Positions 38,560 to 46,526 of a stretch of DNA of 64,000 nucleotides are shown piece by piece. A program made the position numbers and the translations under genes. Source of the DNA: Paraburkholderia hiiakae (GTDB taxonomy: Bacteria > Pseudomonadota > Gammaproteobacteria > Burkholderiales > Burkholderiaceae); assembly GCF_904848665.1 (NCBI RefSeq), contig NZ_CAJHCQ010000002.1, positions 62,001 through 126,000 on the forward strand, written 5' to 3'. The notes beneath the pieces are model-generated. The model was given only the letters and a program-made list of their open reading frames with translations, made no database searches and was not told the DNA's origin. Each line of letters begins with the position of its first letter. Position 1 is the stretch's first letter.

Positions 38560-38710
38560 GGCAATTAAGGCGATCGAGCGCGAGGCGGGCGTGGTCCGTC
38601 GTCAGAAGCGATGTGCGAAAAGCAGCTTGGGGGAGGCCAAAACGGGTGTTTTCGCCACACCGCACCCGGCAAGGGTTGACGCGCGGAATGCGTGGCCATT
38701 ACCCTTGCGC

Positions 38711-38869
38711 GCTGATGGTTCCCGGCGACGGGATCAAAAGGGAACGCAGTGCAAGACTGCGGCTGCCCCCGCAACTGTCAGCGGCGAGTCCATGCCAGAG
38801 AGGGCCACTGGGAAACCGGGAAGGCCGGCAACGGACGTCGACCCGCGAGCCAGGAGACCTGCCATCAGC
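38711..38869 (+). ncRNA. Cobalamin (adenosylcobalamin/B12) riboswitch
   Basis: The RNA in front of the btuB-like gene carries the conserved B12 elements in order: GGGAACGCAGTGCAAG, CTGCGGCTGCCCCCGCAACTGTCAG, GCCACTGGG, GGAAGGC, and the B12 box GAGCCAGGAGACCTGCC. The closing P1 helix is visible: gctgatgg (38711-38718) with ccatcagc (38862-38869). The riboswitch ends 112 bp before the btuB start; a hairpin-prone GC-rich segment (ccgcccatgcggcggtcg) lies between and may be the expression platform. High confidence. Confidence 0.93.
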
Positions 38870-38981
38870 CGAGTCCAGCAGCCGCAGCGGGCGGGGATCC
38901 CCAATGCGCAAGCACCGCCCATGCGGCGGTCGCCCGTTGCAAGGACAGCCCTATACGGGAGCTGTTTCCAGCCACTGCATC

Positions 38982-40943
38982 ATGACGTTTCGCCAATTCG
39001 TTTTGACTTCCGCCGCGCTCGCCTGTGCGTGGCAAACCGCGCATGCTACCGCTGTTGCCACCGCTGGTGCCACCGACGCCGCCAACGCATCGCCCACCCA
39101 GGCGCAGCAGCCCAGCGACGACACCACGCTGCCCAATATCCTCGTCGTGGGCGACACGCAGCATCTGCCGCAATCGTTCGACCAGCGCTACGCGAGCACT
39201 CAGGTGCTCACGCGCGCAGACCTCGAGCGCGTCTCCCCCGCCGACCCCAGTATCGCGCAGGCGCTCGCCACGCTGCCCGGCGTCACCGTCTCGCAGACGG
39301 GCGGCCCGGGGTCGTACACGGGGGTGAGCATCCGCGGGTCGTCGGCTGACCAGGTGGCCGTGTTCATCGACGGCATCCGCGTGGGCTCCGTCACCACCGG
39401 CACGGCCGAATGGGGCGATCTTGCGACCGCCTCGTTCGACCGCGTGGAGGTGATCTCGGGCCCCGCGGCCGCCTCGTTCGGCGCGGACGCCATGGGCGGC
39501 GTCGTCCAACTCTTCACGCGCCATGCGTCGAACCAGCCGAACCAGACCACCGTGTCGTTCGGCGGCGGCTCGAACAAGACCTTCGACACGCAGGTGCGCA
39601 CCTCGGGCACGATCCCCTCGACCGGGCCGCTGTCCGCGTTGAGCGGCCTCACGTATTCGCTTGGCCTGCACGACTACAACACAGCCGGTATCGACGCGAC
39701 GCAGCCCTGGGCTTACGGCCACGAAGACGGCCGCAACCCTTACCATGCGCAGAACCTGGACGCGCGCCTTGGCTACGCGTACGACAACTGGTCGATCTCG
39801 ACCTTCGCGCTTTACCACCGCTCCGATCTGTCCTACGACAACGCGGGAGGCAACGACCGCCAGCGCGACAACCAGCTCACGACCGGCCTCGCGTTCCACC
39901 TCGACATCACGCCGACCACGCAGTTCGACCAGTCCGTGGGCTACGCGACGGACCGTCAGTTCCTCTATTCGAACGACCCGACGATCCCGACCGACGAAAT
40001 CGACTCGACGCGCTTTTCCACCTCCACGTCGCTCACGCATCAGGAAAGGGGCCACACGCTCTTCGGCATGCCGCTCGACGGCGAGACCAAGCTCGCCTAC
40101 GACTACACGCGCGAACTGGCGTTCCTGCCGGTCGATGTGCCGGGAGGCCTGCCCGCGCGCAACGATTCCGCGGTGTCGATGCATCAGTCGACCACGCTCG
40201 GACCGGTCACGCTGTTCCTCGCGGGGCGGCACGAGATCGTGCAAGGGGAAGCGGTCAATACCGGCAACGTCGCGCTCTCGTGGGCGATCACGCCGGTCTA
40301 CACGGCGCGCGTTTCGTATGGCAATGCGTTCCGCCTGCCCACGTTCAACGACCTGTACTATCCGGGCTACTCGAACCCCAACCTGCTGCCCGAGCGCAGC
40401 GACTCGGTCGAGGCCGCGCTCGACGCCACCACGTCGATCGGCACGTTCACGGCAGCGGTGTACGACACGCGCGTGCACGATCTCATCACGTACAACTCGC
40501 AGACTTTCCTGCCCGTGAACGTGGGCCGCGCGCACATTCAGGGTCTCGACCTCTCGTACAAAGGTACGCTCGGCAAATACACACCGGTGAGCCTCACGGT
40601 GGGGATCCTGAATCCGCAGGACGTGACCGACCAGACCTGGCTCAATCGCCGCCCGCGCCAGACGGCGAGTCTGAGCGTGGATCACACGTGGGACGAGTTC
40701 CAGCTCCACGCGCTCAGCACCGGCGTTTCGCTGCTGTATAACGGCTCGACGTTCGACGACCAGCTCAACACCCTCTACCTGCCTTCGTGGACGACGGTGA
40801 GCCTGCGCGCCTCGTACCAGGTCAATGCGCATCTGGCGCTTTCGGCCACGCTTGCGAATGTGTTCAACCGGCAGTATGTGACCGCCTACGGGTACAACAC
40901 GCTCGGGCGCACGGCGTTTGGCAAGGTGACCTATACGTTTTGA
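38982..40943 (+). CDS. btuB: TonB-dependent cobalamin receptor, BtuB type
   Basis: Outer-membrane receptor of 653 residues from the ATG at 38982; the frame is open to 38556 but that runs through the riboswitch. Signal peptide MTFRQFVLTSAALACAWQTAHA. The plug shows VLTRADLERVSPADPSIAQALATLPGVTVSQTGGPGSY, GVSIRGSSADQVAVFIDGIRVGS and GPAASFGADAMGGVVQLFT; the 22-strand barrel ends in aromatic F (FGKVTYTF). BtuB identity comes from family resemblance plus the B12 riboswitch. No btuCDF genes follow. Confidence 0.9.
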   Translation: MTFRQFVLTSAALACAWQTAHATAVATAGATDAANASPTQAQQPSDDTTLPNILVVGDTQHLPQSFDQRYASTQVLTRADLERVSPADPSIAQALATLPGVTVSQTGGPGSYTGVSIRGSSADQVAVFIDGIRVGSVTTGTAEWGDLATASFDRVEVISGPAAASFGADAMGGVVQLFTRHASNQPNQTTVSFGGGSNKTFDTQVRTSGTIPSTGPLSALSGLTYSLGLHDYNTAGIDATQPWAYGHEDGRNPYHAQNLDARLGYAYDNWSISTFALYHRSDLSYDNAGGNDRQRDNQLTTGLAFHLDITPTTQFDQSVGYATDRQFLYSNDPTIPTDEIDSTRFSTSTSLTHQERGHTLFGMPLDGETKLAYDYTRELAFLPVDVPGGLPARNDSAVSMHQSTTLGPVTLFLAGRHEIVQGEAVNTGNVALSWAITPVYTARVSYGNAFRLPTFNDLYYPGYSNPNLLPERSDSVEAALDATTSIGTFTAAVYDTRVHDLITYNSQTFLPVNVGRAHIQGLDLSYKGTLGKYTPVSLTVGILNPQDVTDQTWLNRRPRQTASLSVDHTWDEFQLHALSTGVSLLYNGSTFDDQLNTLYLPSWTTVSLRASYQVNAHLALSATLANVFNRQYVTAYGYNTLGRTAFGKVTYTF

Positions 40944-40953
40944 CGCGTTGCCT

Positions 40954-40992
40954 GCGAGCGGGTGCGCTTAAGCTTTTTGCCCGCCCGCTCGC
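40954..40992. terminator. Convergent-gene hairpin between btuB and propeller gene
   Basis: gcgagcggg (40954-40962) pairs perfectly with cccgctcgc (40984-40992) over a 21-nt loop that includes an A/T-rich ctttttg. It begins 10 bp past the btuB stop and abuts the stop of the opposite gene at 40993. A bidirectional terminator is the natural reading, though the loop is long. Confidence 0.4.
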
Positions 40993-41634
40993 CTAGCCTT
41001 CACGCTTCGGCCGCCGCACCGCGCGAATCTTCCCGCTGTTCCCGCCGCCGCAAAAGAACTGCTCGCCGCCATCGGACTCCAGCCCCGAAACGGCGGTTCC
41101 GGGCGGCATGTCGAGCTGTTCCAGCACTTCGCCCGTGCCCGGATCGATACGCCGCAAGTCGCTCTCGTCGCCTTCCCAGGTGCCGTGCCACAGCTCGCCG
41201 TCCACCCACGTCACGCCCGTGACGAAGCGGCTCGATTCGAGCGTGCGCAGAATCGCGCCCGTCTGGGGATCGATCTGATGGATCTTGCGCTCGCGATACA
41301 CCCCGACCCAGAGCGTGCCGTCCGCCCACGCGAGGCCCGAGTCGCCACCGCCTCCGGGCGCGGGAATCGTGGCGAGCACGCGGCCCGTTTCGGGGTCGAT
41401 CTTGTGGATGCGGTCCTCGGCGATCTGGAACAGGTGCCGCCCGTCGAAGGCCGTGCCCGCGTGCGCCGCGATGTCGATCGAGCGCTGCGGCTGGCCGCTC
41501 ACCGGATCGAGCGAGGCGATGCGCTCGCCCACGGCGAACCACACCTGCTTGCCGTCGTAGGTGACGCCGCCCACCTTCTCGACGCCCGGATAAGGGCCAT
41601 ACTCGCGAACGATCTCAGCCGTCGAACGTTTCAT
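40993..41634 (-). CDS. Small beta-propeller protein (SMP-30/YVTN/Vgb-like)
   Basis: 213 residues without a signal peptide. Repeated blades: VGGVTYDGKQVWFAVGERIASLDPVSGQPQRSI, TAFDGRHLFQIAEDRIHKIDPETGRVLATI, LAWADGTLWVGVYRERKIHQIDPQTGAILRTL, VTWVDGELWHGTWEGDESDLRRIDPGTGEVLEQL. The pattern W-DG-LW-g-y--r-i--IDP-TG---- resembles streptogramin-lyase/glutaminyl-cyclotransferase-like propellers. At four to five blades it is short, so it may be a truncated or dimeric propeller. The gene follows the regulator at 41670 by 35 bp in the same direction. Confidence 0.8.
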   Translation of the reverse strand: MKRSTAEIVREYGPYPGVEKVGGVTYDGKQVWFAVGERIASLDPVSGQPQRSIDIAAHAGTAFDGRHLFQIAEDRIHKIDPETGRVLATIPAPGGGGDSGLAWADGTLWVGVYRERKIHQIDPQTGAILRTLESSRFVTGVTWVDGELWHGTWEGDESDLRRIDPGTGEVLEQLDMPPGTAVSGLESDGGEQFFCGGGNSGKIRAVRRPKREG

Positions 41635-41669
41635 GTTTTCTCCTTTGGGTGAAGGGACAGGCGTTCATC

Positions 41670-42896
41670 CTAATCGCCCGGTAGCGGCGCGGGGAGTAAC
41701 AAGGTCGTCGCGAATCCGGGAACAGGCGGCGTGGTCCAGCGGCGCGCACGGCCATAGCCGAACGACTGCACCTTGTCCGCCGTGGCGAGCGAATCGAGCG
41801 CGCGCTGCACGGTGCGCTGGCTCGCACCGAGCGCGAGTGCCAGCGCCGAACTCGACCACGATTCGCCATCGGCGAGAAAGGCCAGCACCGCCGCGTGTTT
41901 TTCTTCCACAGGCCGCGCGAGAACCACCACTTCGCTCGCGTTGCGCGGCGCGAGCGCAAAGCCCTGCTGGGTCGCGCCGATATCCGCTACGTCGCGCAAC
42001 AGCGTGCGCAAGCGGCCAATTTCCACGCGCAGGCGCGCGCGGTGCGTTTCATCGGCGTGCTTCGTGCGAAAGGCGCGGGCGATGAGCGCGTCGCGGGGCA
42101 CATCGGCGGGCCACGCCTCGGCGAGCGCGCGGGCGAGCACGAACAGCACGGGGCGCCTTGCGAGTTCGATGATCGTCGCGCCCTCGCGCGCGACGTAGCG
42201 GCACGCGTCCACGACAAGCGCTTTCGACGCGAGCAGCGCCTCGACGTCTTCCAGCAGGAGCACCCGCTCTTCGCCGCGCGCAATGAGGCGCGCAGCCGGC
42301 GAAGTCAACAGTAGCGCGGCGCTCTCGATCTCGGCGCTCAGCGCGGCGATGCCCGCCTCGCGCGCTGAGCGTGCGGCCTCGGCGAGCGAGCGCCGCGCCA
42401 CCTGCGTTTGAATGCGCCGCATGGCAATGCCGGCGGCGATCAACTCGTGCGCCGCGCGCAACGCGGGCGGCAGCGGCGCGGGATCGGCCTGCGCGAGCAT
42501 GCCCCCGGCCTCGTCGAGCCGGCCAATGAGCAGCAGACGGCGAATCTCCAGGTAGCGCGCGTGCGCGGCATTGAGGCGGTCGCCATGGGCTTCGAGCGTT
42601 TGCCGCGCCGCAGCGAGCGTATCGGCGGGCCAGCCGAGATCGCGCGAAGCGAGCGCGATCTCGGCCTCGGCGACGACGCAGCGAGCACGCGCCACTGCCT
42701 CGCGCGAGCCGAAGCCGCGCGCCGCGCTGCGCAGCAGCGCCTTTGCGCGCGCGAAGTCGCCGAGCTGCGCCATGGCGATGCCACGCAGCGCGAGCGCGGG
42801 CGCGTCGTCGCGCAATGCGACCCGGTTCAGCGCGCCGAGCGGATCACCGGCTGCGAGCGCGTGCGCCGCTGCCGTAATCAGCGAATCCATGGTCAT
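41670..42896 (-). CDS. Helix-turn-helix regulator with helical-repeat N-terminus
   Basis: 408 residues. Most of the protein is Ala/Arg-rich helical, with TPR-like pairs (GDFARAKALLRSAARGFGS, LDEAGGMLAQADPAPLPPALRAAHELIAAGIAMRR) and in the middle an OmpR/SARP-like segment (RLRVEIGRLRTLLRDVADIGATQQGFAL). The C-terminal ~70 residues form a small winged helix (SSSALALALGASQRTVQRALDSLATADKVQSFGYGRARRW). It fits a transcriptional regulator with a large sensory part. Target unknown; the propeller gene immediately downstream and the divergent DUF899/DUF2182 pair are candidates. Confidence 0.75.
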   Translation of the reverse strand: MTMDSLITAAAHALAAGDPLGALNRVALRDDAPALALRGIAMAQLGDFARAKALLRSAARGFGSREAVARARCVVAEAEIALASRDLGWPADTLAAARQTLEAHGDRLNAAHARYLEIRRLLLIGRLDEAGGMLAQADPAPLPPALRAAHELIAAGIAMRRIQTQVARRSLAEAARSAREAGIAALSAEIESAALLLTSPAARLIARGEERVLLLEDVEALLASKALVVDACRYVAREGATIIELARRPVLFVLARALAEAWPADVPRDALIARAFRTKHADETHRARLRVEIGRLRTLLRDVADIGATQQGFALAPRNASEVVVLARPVEEKHAAVLAFLADGESWSSSALALALGASQRTVQRALDSLATADKVQSFGYGRARRWTTPPVPGFATTLLLPAPLPGD

Positions 42897-43039
42897 GCGA
42901 ATCCCGCCACACTTGTCACTCCCCTGCCTCCTCGGTCCGCGCCTAATCTAACACGGCGATCAACCGAATCATCGATCGAACGACGCGGCGGTGCGCACAG
43001 CACGCCGCCACTCTGGTGAATCCATAGGAGGACCAAGCA

Positions 43040-43804
43040 ATGGCAACCCATACCACAGGAACGCGCGAAGACTGGCTTGCGGCACGTATCGAACTGCTCG
43101 CGGCCGAAAAGGAGCACACACGGCGCGGGGACGTACTGGCGCAGCAGCGCCAGGCGTTGCCGTGGGTGCGTGTGGACAAGACGTATCGCTTCGAAACCGA
43201 AGATGGGGGCGCCACGCTCGTAGATCTGTTCAAGGGGCGCTCGCAACTGCTCGTTTATCACTTCATGTTCGGGCCGGACTACGCGGCCGGTTGCCCGTCG
43301 TGCTCGTCGATTGCGGATGGCTTCGATGGCATCGCCGTGCATCTCGCGAATCACGACGTTCGGCTCATGGCGGTATCGCGCGCGCCGCTTGCCAAGCTGC
43401 TGGGCTACCGCGAGCGCATGGGATGGCAATTTCCGTGGGCCTCATCGAGCGGCAATGACTTCAACTTCGATTTCAACGTGTCGTTCACCACGGCGCAGCA
43501 GCGCGCGGGCGACATCGAATACAACTACGCGCGCAGCGGCCACGCGATGGACATGAATCCTCCGCCCGCGCCCGTTGTCGAGTTCGCAGCGAGCTGCGGC
43601 ACCGACGCGGCGACCTACACGCGCGACCGCCCGGGCCTCAGCGCGTTCGTGCTGGAGGACGGCGTGGTCTATCACACGTACTCGACCTATGCGCGCGGTC
43701 TGGATGGCGTGTGGGGCATGTACCAGTGGCTCGACCGCGCGCCGAAGGGGCGCAACGAGGCCGGCATCTGGTGGCACCGGCACGATGAGTACACGCAAAG
43801 CTGA
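43040..43804 (+). CDS. DUF899 (thioredoxin-like) protein
   Basis: 254 residues with AGGAGG-like ribosome site (taggaggacc). The DUF899 pattern is distinct: W...R..LL..EKE.TR..D.L..QR..LPWV.V.K.Y.FE, then LLVYHFMFGPDYAAGCPSCSSIADGFDG with a CPSC pair, and MGWQFPWASSSGNDFNFDFNVSF. Predicted redox fold; physiological role unknown. Followed 8 bp later by DUF2182, so the two are co-transcribed. Upstream gap shared with the divergent regulator. Confidence 0.92.
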   Translation: MATHTTGTREDWLAARIELLAAEKEHTRRGDVLAQQRQALPWVRVDKTYRFETEDGGATLVDLFKGRSQLLVYHFMFGPDYAAGCPSCSSIADGFDGIAVHLANHDVRLMAVSRAPLAKLLGYRERMGWQFPWASSSGNDFNFDFNVSFTTAQQRAGDIEYNYARSGHAMDMNPPPAPVVEFAASCGTDAATYTRDRPGLSAFVLEDGVVYHTYSTYARGLDGVWGMYQWLDRAPKGRNEAGIWWHRHDEYTQS

Positions 43805-43812
43805 GGTGCGTC

Positions 43813-44613
43813 ATGGATAGCGTCGGCATAACGGTACGGCGGCGCAGCGGCGCGCCGCGTGTGATTTTCTTCAGCGTTTCGTCGCTGGTCTTTGCGGCGA
43901 GCGCAGCGGTGACGTTCGTCTGGTGCGCTTCGATGGAGGCGATGGGCGGCACGCCCATGCCCGGCGGCTGGACGATGTCCGCACTCTGGGCACCCATGTG
44001 CGGACGCACCTGGTTCGACGCCGCCGTATCGTTTGCCGGCATGTGGAATGTGATGACGATCGCGATGATGTTGCCTGCGGTCGCGCCGGCTTTGTGGCGG
44101 TACTTTGAGGCCGTGGAGCATGCGCGCGCTGCGCGGATGACTGCGATAGCTGCGGCGGGGTATTTCCTTGTCTGGCTGCTTGTTGGGGTGCTCGTGTTCG
44201 CGGCGGGTGCGCAACTTACAGCGCTTGCCGTCGCCGCGCCTGCGTTGGCGCATACCGCGCCAGCCGCGGCGGGCGTTATCGTCGTGATCTCGGGCGTGTT
44301 GCAGTTCTCTGCGTGGAAAGCGCGGTGGCTTGCGTGCTGCGGGTACTCGCCGTCGTGCGGGCATGCGCGGCTCGATGTGCAGGCCGCACTGCGTCACGGC
44401 TTGAGGATCGGTCGGCACTGCCTGTGCTGCTGCGGGAATTTGATGGCGGCGCTGCTTGCGGCCGGTGTGATGGATCGGCCAGCGATGGCTCTGGTCGCTG
44501 CGGCTATTGCCGCGGAGAGATGGGTGCCAGGTGGCGAAAGAGTCGCGCGGGGGATCGGGGTGGCTGCGATCGCGGTGGGAGTGGTAATGGTGGTGCGGGC
44601 GGTGGCTACATAA
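43813..44613 (+). CDS. DUF2182 integral membrane protein
   Basis: 266 residues with about seven hydrophobic helices. DUF2182 hallmarks: WGMxxMxP-like opening (WTMSALWAPMCGRTWFD), FAGMWNVMTIAMMLPAVAPALWRYF, a cysteine cluster region LACCGYSPSCGHARLD and CLCCCGNLMAAL with several Cys that could bind metal. It follows DUF899 directly; this pairing (predicted redox protein plus Cys-rich membrane protein) suggests a joint role. Function unknown. Confidence 0.9.
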   Translation: MDSVGITVRRRSGAPRVIFFSVSSLVFAASAAVTFVWCASMEAMGGTPMPGGWTMSALWAPMCGRTWFDAAVSFAGMWNVMTIAMMLPAVAPALWRYFEAVEHARAARMTAIAAAGYFLVWLLVGVLVFAAGAQLTALAVAAPALAHTAPAAAGVIVVISGVLQFSAWKARWLACCGYSPSCGHARLDVQAALRHGLRIGRHCLCCCGNLMAALLAAGVMDRPAMALVAAAIAAERWVPGGERVARGIGVAAIAVGVVMVVRAVAT

Positions 44614-44618
44614 AAAAA

Positions 44619-44648
44619 ATCGCCGTTCCGCACTCGCGAAACGGCGAT
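44619..44648 (-). terminator. Rho-independent terminator for the BON-protein transcript
   Basis: atcgccgtt (44619-44627) pairs with aacggcgat (44640-44648). On the minus strand the hairpin is followed directly by a run of eight U residues (A8 at 44612-44619 on the plus strand), a textbook intrinsic terminator for transcripts coming from the BON/porin side. It also touches the DUF2182 stop. A second, weaker hairpin (ctccgga/tccggag, 44717-44743) lies upstream of it. Confidence 0.8.
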
Positions 44649-44848
44649 AAAACGCTCCGACTCTAACGTCGAACTCACGCCTCCAGACTCGCGCCTGCAC
44701 ACGAGCCTGATCGACGCTCCGGATTGTTATTAGCAGTCCGGAGTAACAGCAAGAGGCGGACTGGAGTCAACCTCTGCGCTGCTGGGCGAAGCCCGGCACG
44801 ACCGGGGGGACACCCGGTCGCGCCGCACTGCGCGCCTCTTATGGCGGC

Positions 44849-45247
44849 TCACATGCCGCCGAAAGACTTCTTGACCGTCAGCTTGTTGGTCACCGACGTC
44901 ACACCGGGAACACCCTTCGCGATGTCCTCGACCTTGGCGATCTGTGCCGTGTCCGAAACGGTCCCGTTGAGCGTAATCGCACCACCCTTGGCGCCCACGC
45001 TGATGTTGCCCGCGTTGATCGACTTGTCCTTCCCGATGGCCGCGTACACTTTGCGGCGCATGGCGCGATTCGCCTGTCTGTCCGTGGGCACCGCCGCGGA
45101 GGCCGCTGCGCCCGGAGCCGCCGTCGCGGACGCCGCCTGCGCCTGGGCGGGCGCGCTGGCGGACGCCTGGGGCTGTGCCCACGCACTCATGGAAGCCGCC
45201 GCGACGAACGTCGCGATTGCCAACCCAGCTACCGTGGTTTTCTTCAT
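44849..45247 (-). CDS. BON-domain periplasmic protein
   Basis: 132 residues with signal peptide (MKKTTVAGLAIATFVAAASMSAWA) and a low-complexity Ala/Gln/Ser linker, then a BON domain: NRAMRRKVYAAIGKDKSINAGNISVGAKGGAITLNGTVSDTAQIAKVEDIAKGVPGVTSVTNKL. BON domains bind phospholipid or surfaces and occur in osmotic-stress proteins such as OsmY. It lies 33 bp downstream of the porin gene and upstream of a strong terminator, so the two may be co-transcribed. Confidence 0.88.
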   Translation of the reverse strand: MKKTTVAGLAIATFVAAASMSAWAQPQASASAPAQAQAASATAAPGAAASAAVPTDRQANRAMRRKVYAAIGKDKSINAGNISVGAKGGAITLNGTVSDTAQIAKVEDIAKGVPGVTSVTNKLTVKKSFGGM

Positions 45248-45280
45248 AAATTGCTCCGTTTTTTCTTGAGTTTATGAGGA

Positions 45281-46432
45281 TCAGAACGCGTGACGAATAC
45301 CCACCATCGCCGCCGTCGTCGACTGGCCCGGCGCGACCGGCGCACCGTAGATGATCGTCTGGTTCATGGTCCCCTTATTGCTGACGTAGCCGACCTGGGC
45401 ATAAGCCTTCGTCGCCTTCGAGAGGTTGTATTCAGCGCCTACGGCAACTTCGCTCGAGTGATTCGCCGAGTTGTTGCGGTCCTTCAAATAGTAGTAGCCC
45501 GAAGTGACCTTGAAGACCGGGCTAAACTGGTAACCCAGGCCGGCCGAGATCATTTCGAAGTTGTAGGTCGCCTTCGTGAACAAGCTGGACGCGTTGGACG
45601 AGCTGAACGAGCTGGATATCGAGAATCCGCTGATCGTGTACATCGCGCCGACGTAGTAGAAGTTGTTGTTGTTGCGGCCAGTGGCTGGCGCAGCCGGCGT
45701 CGTGGGATAGTTTCCCGCGAACGGGTTGGTGTCGTGCCCGCTGTAGTAGACCCCAGCCAGGTTCAGGCCGTAGTTCGAGTACTTGAGCACCGCCGACTCG
45801 CGCGTGCCGCCCTGGAACTGGCCCGGCACACCGCCCGGCGCGTACTCCAGCTCGAGCGAAGCGCCATAGAACTTCGGCGATCTATAGACGATCGCGTTGC
45901 TGTCATAGAGCGCGCCGATCGGCGCGTTCGTGCTCGTGCCCGGCCAGCCGGCCGCCTGATTGAGGCCCAGCCACGCGGTGAGAATACTGCCGAAGTATTG
46001 CGCGCCGCGAACGTCGGTGTCCGCCATCGCGTAGATCATCGGAATGATCTGCCGGCCCGCGTCGATCGAACCGAACCAACCCGATCCACCAATGGTCGTG
46101 ATCTGGTTGAAGAGCGCGGTCACGCCCGGCGTGTCGGACAGGCCCGACTTGCCGTTATTCGACGTGAACGAGCCTTGCAGCTTGAAGTTGATCTTGTAGC
46201 CGCCGCCAATGTCCTCCGTCCCCTTCAAACCCCAGATGCTCGAAAAGATGCCGCCGTCCTTGAGTTGCCAGACGCTTCCCAGATTCTTGGCAGTCCCTGA
46301 AAAGTTTGCCGCCGAGGTGCTTTGATACAGCACACCGGTGTCAACCACGCCATAAAGTGTGACCGACGATTGCGCATGCGCTGCGCTGGCGAACAGGGCC
46401 AACGCTGCCAGGCTGCCGAACTTCAATTTCAT
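45281..46432 (-). CDS. General porin (Gram-negative OmpC-like, beta-proteobacterial)
   Basis: 383 residues. Signal peptide MKLKFGSLAALALFASAAHAQ, first strand SSVTLYGVVDTGVLYQS, aromatic C-terminal strand VGIRHAF, the Burkholderiales porin hallmarks. Loop 3-like FGSIDAGRQIIPMIYAMADTDVRG is visible. It sits 95 bp downstream of the acyl-CoA ligase at the end of the catabolic array, suggesting a dedicated pore for that pathway's substrate; this association is inference. Confidence 0.92.
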   Translation of the reverse strand: MKLKFGSLAALALFASAAHAQSSVTLYGVVDTGVLYQSTSAANFSGTAKNLGSVWQLKDGGIFSSIWGLKGTEDIGGGYKINFKLQGSFTSNNGKSGLSDTPGVTALFNQITTIGGSGWFGSIDAGRQIIPMIYAMADTDVRGAQYFGSILTAWLGLNQAAGWPGTSTNAPIGALYDSNAIVYRSPKFYGASLELEYAPGGVPGQFQGGTRESAVLKYSNYGLNLAGVYYSGHDTNPFAGNYPTTPAAPATGRNNNNFYYVGAMYTISGFSISSSFSSSNASSLFTKATYNFEMISAGLGYQFSPVFKVTSGYYYLKDRNNSANHSSEVAVGAEYNLSKATKAYAQVGYVSNKGTMNQTIIYGAPVAPGQSTTAAMVGIRHAF

Positions 46433-46526
46433 TGTCTCTCTCCGTGTGTGTGGCTACCGGGTGTCCCGGCGCCTATTGTTGTTGCCTGAAGGGTATTACC
46501 TGAATGAAAACTCTGTGACCAGGGAC

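Noticed and set aside
38556-38981. Extended N-terminus joined in frame to btuB
   Set aside because: The extension translates the cobalamin riboswitch; the signal peptide begins at 38982.
38865-40832. 655-residue frame opposite btuB
   Set aside because: Shadow of a strong receptor gene; composition is Arg/Val/Asp-rich with no motif.
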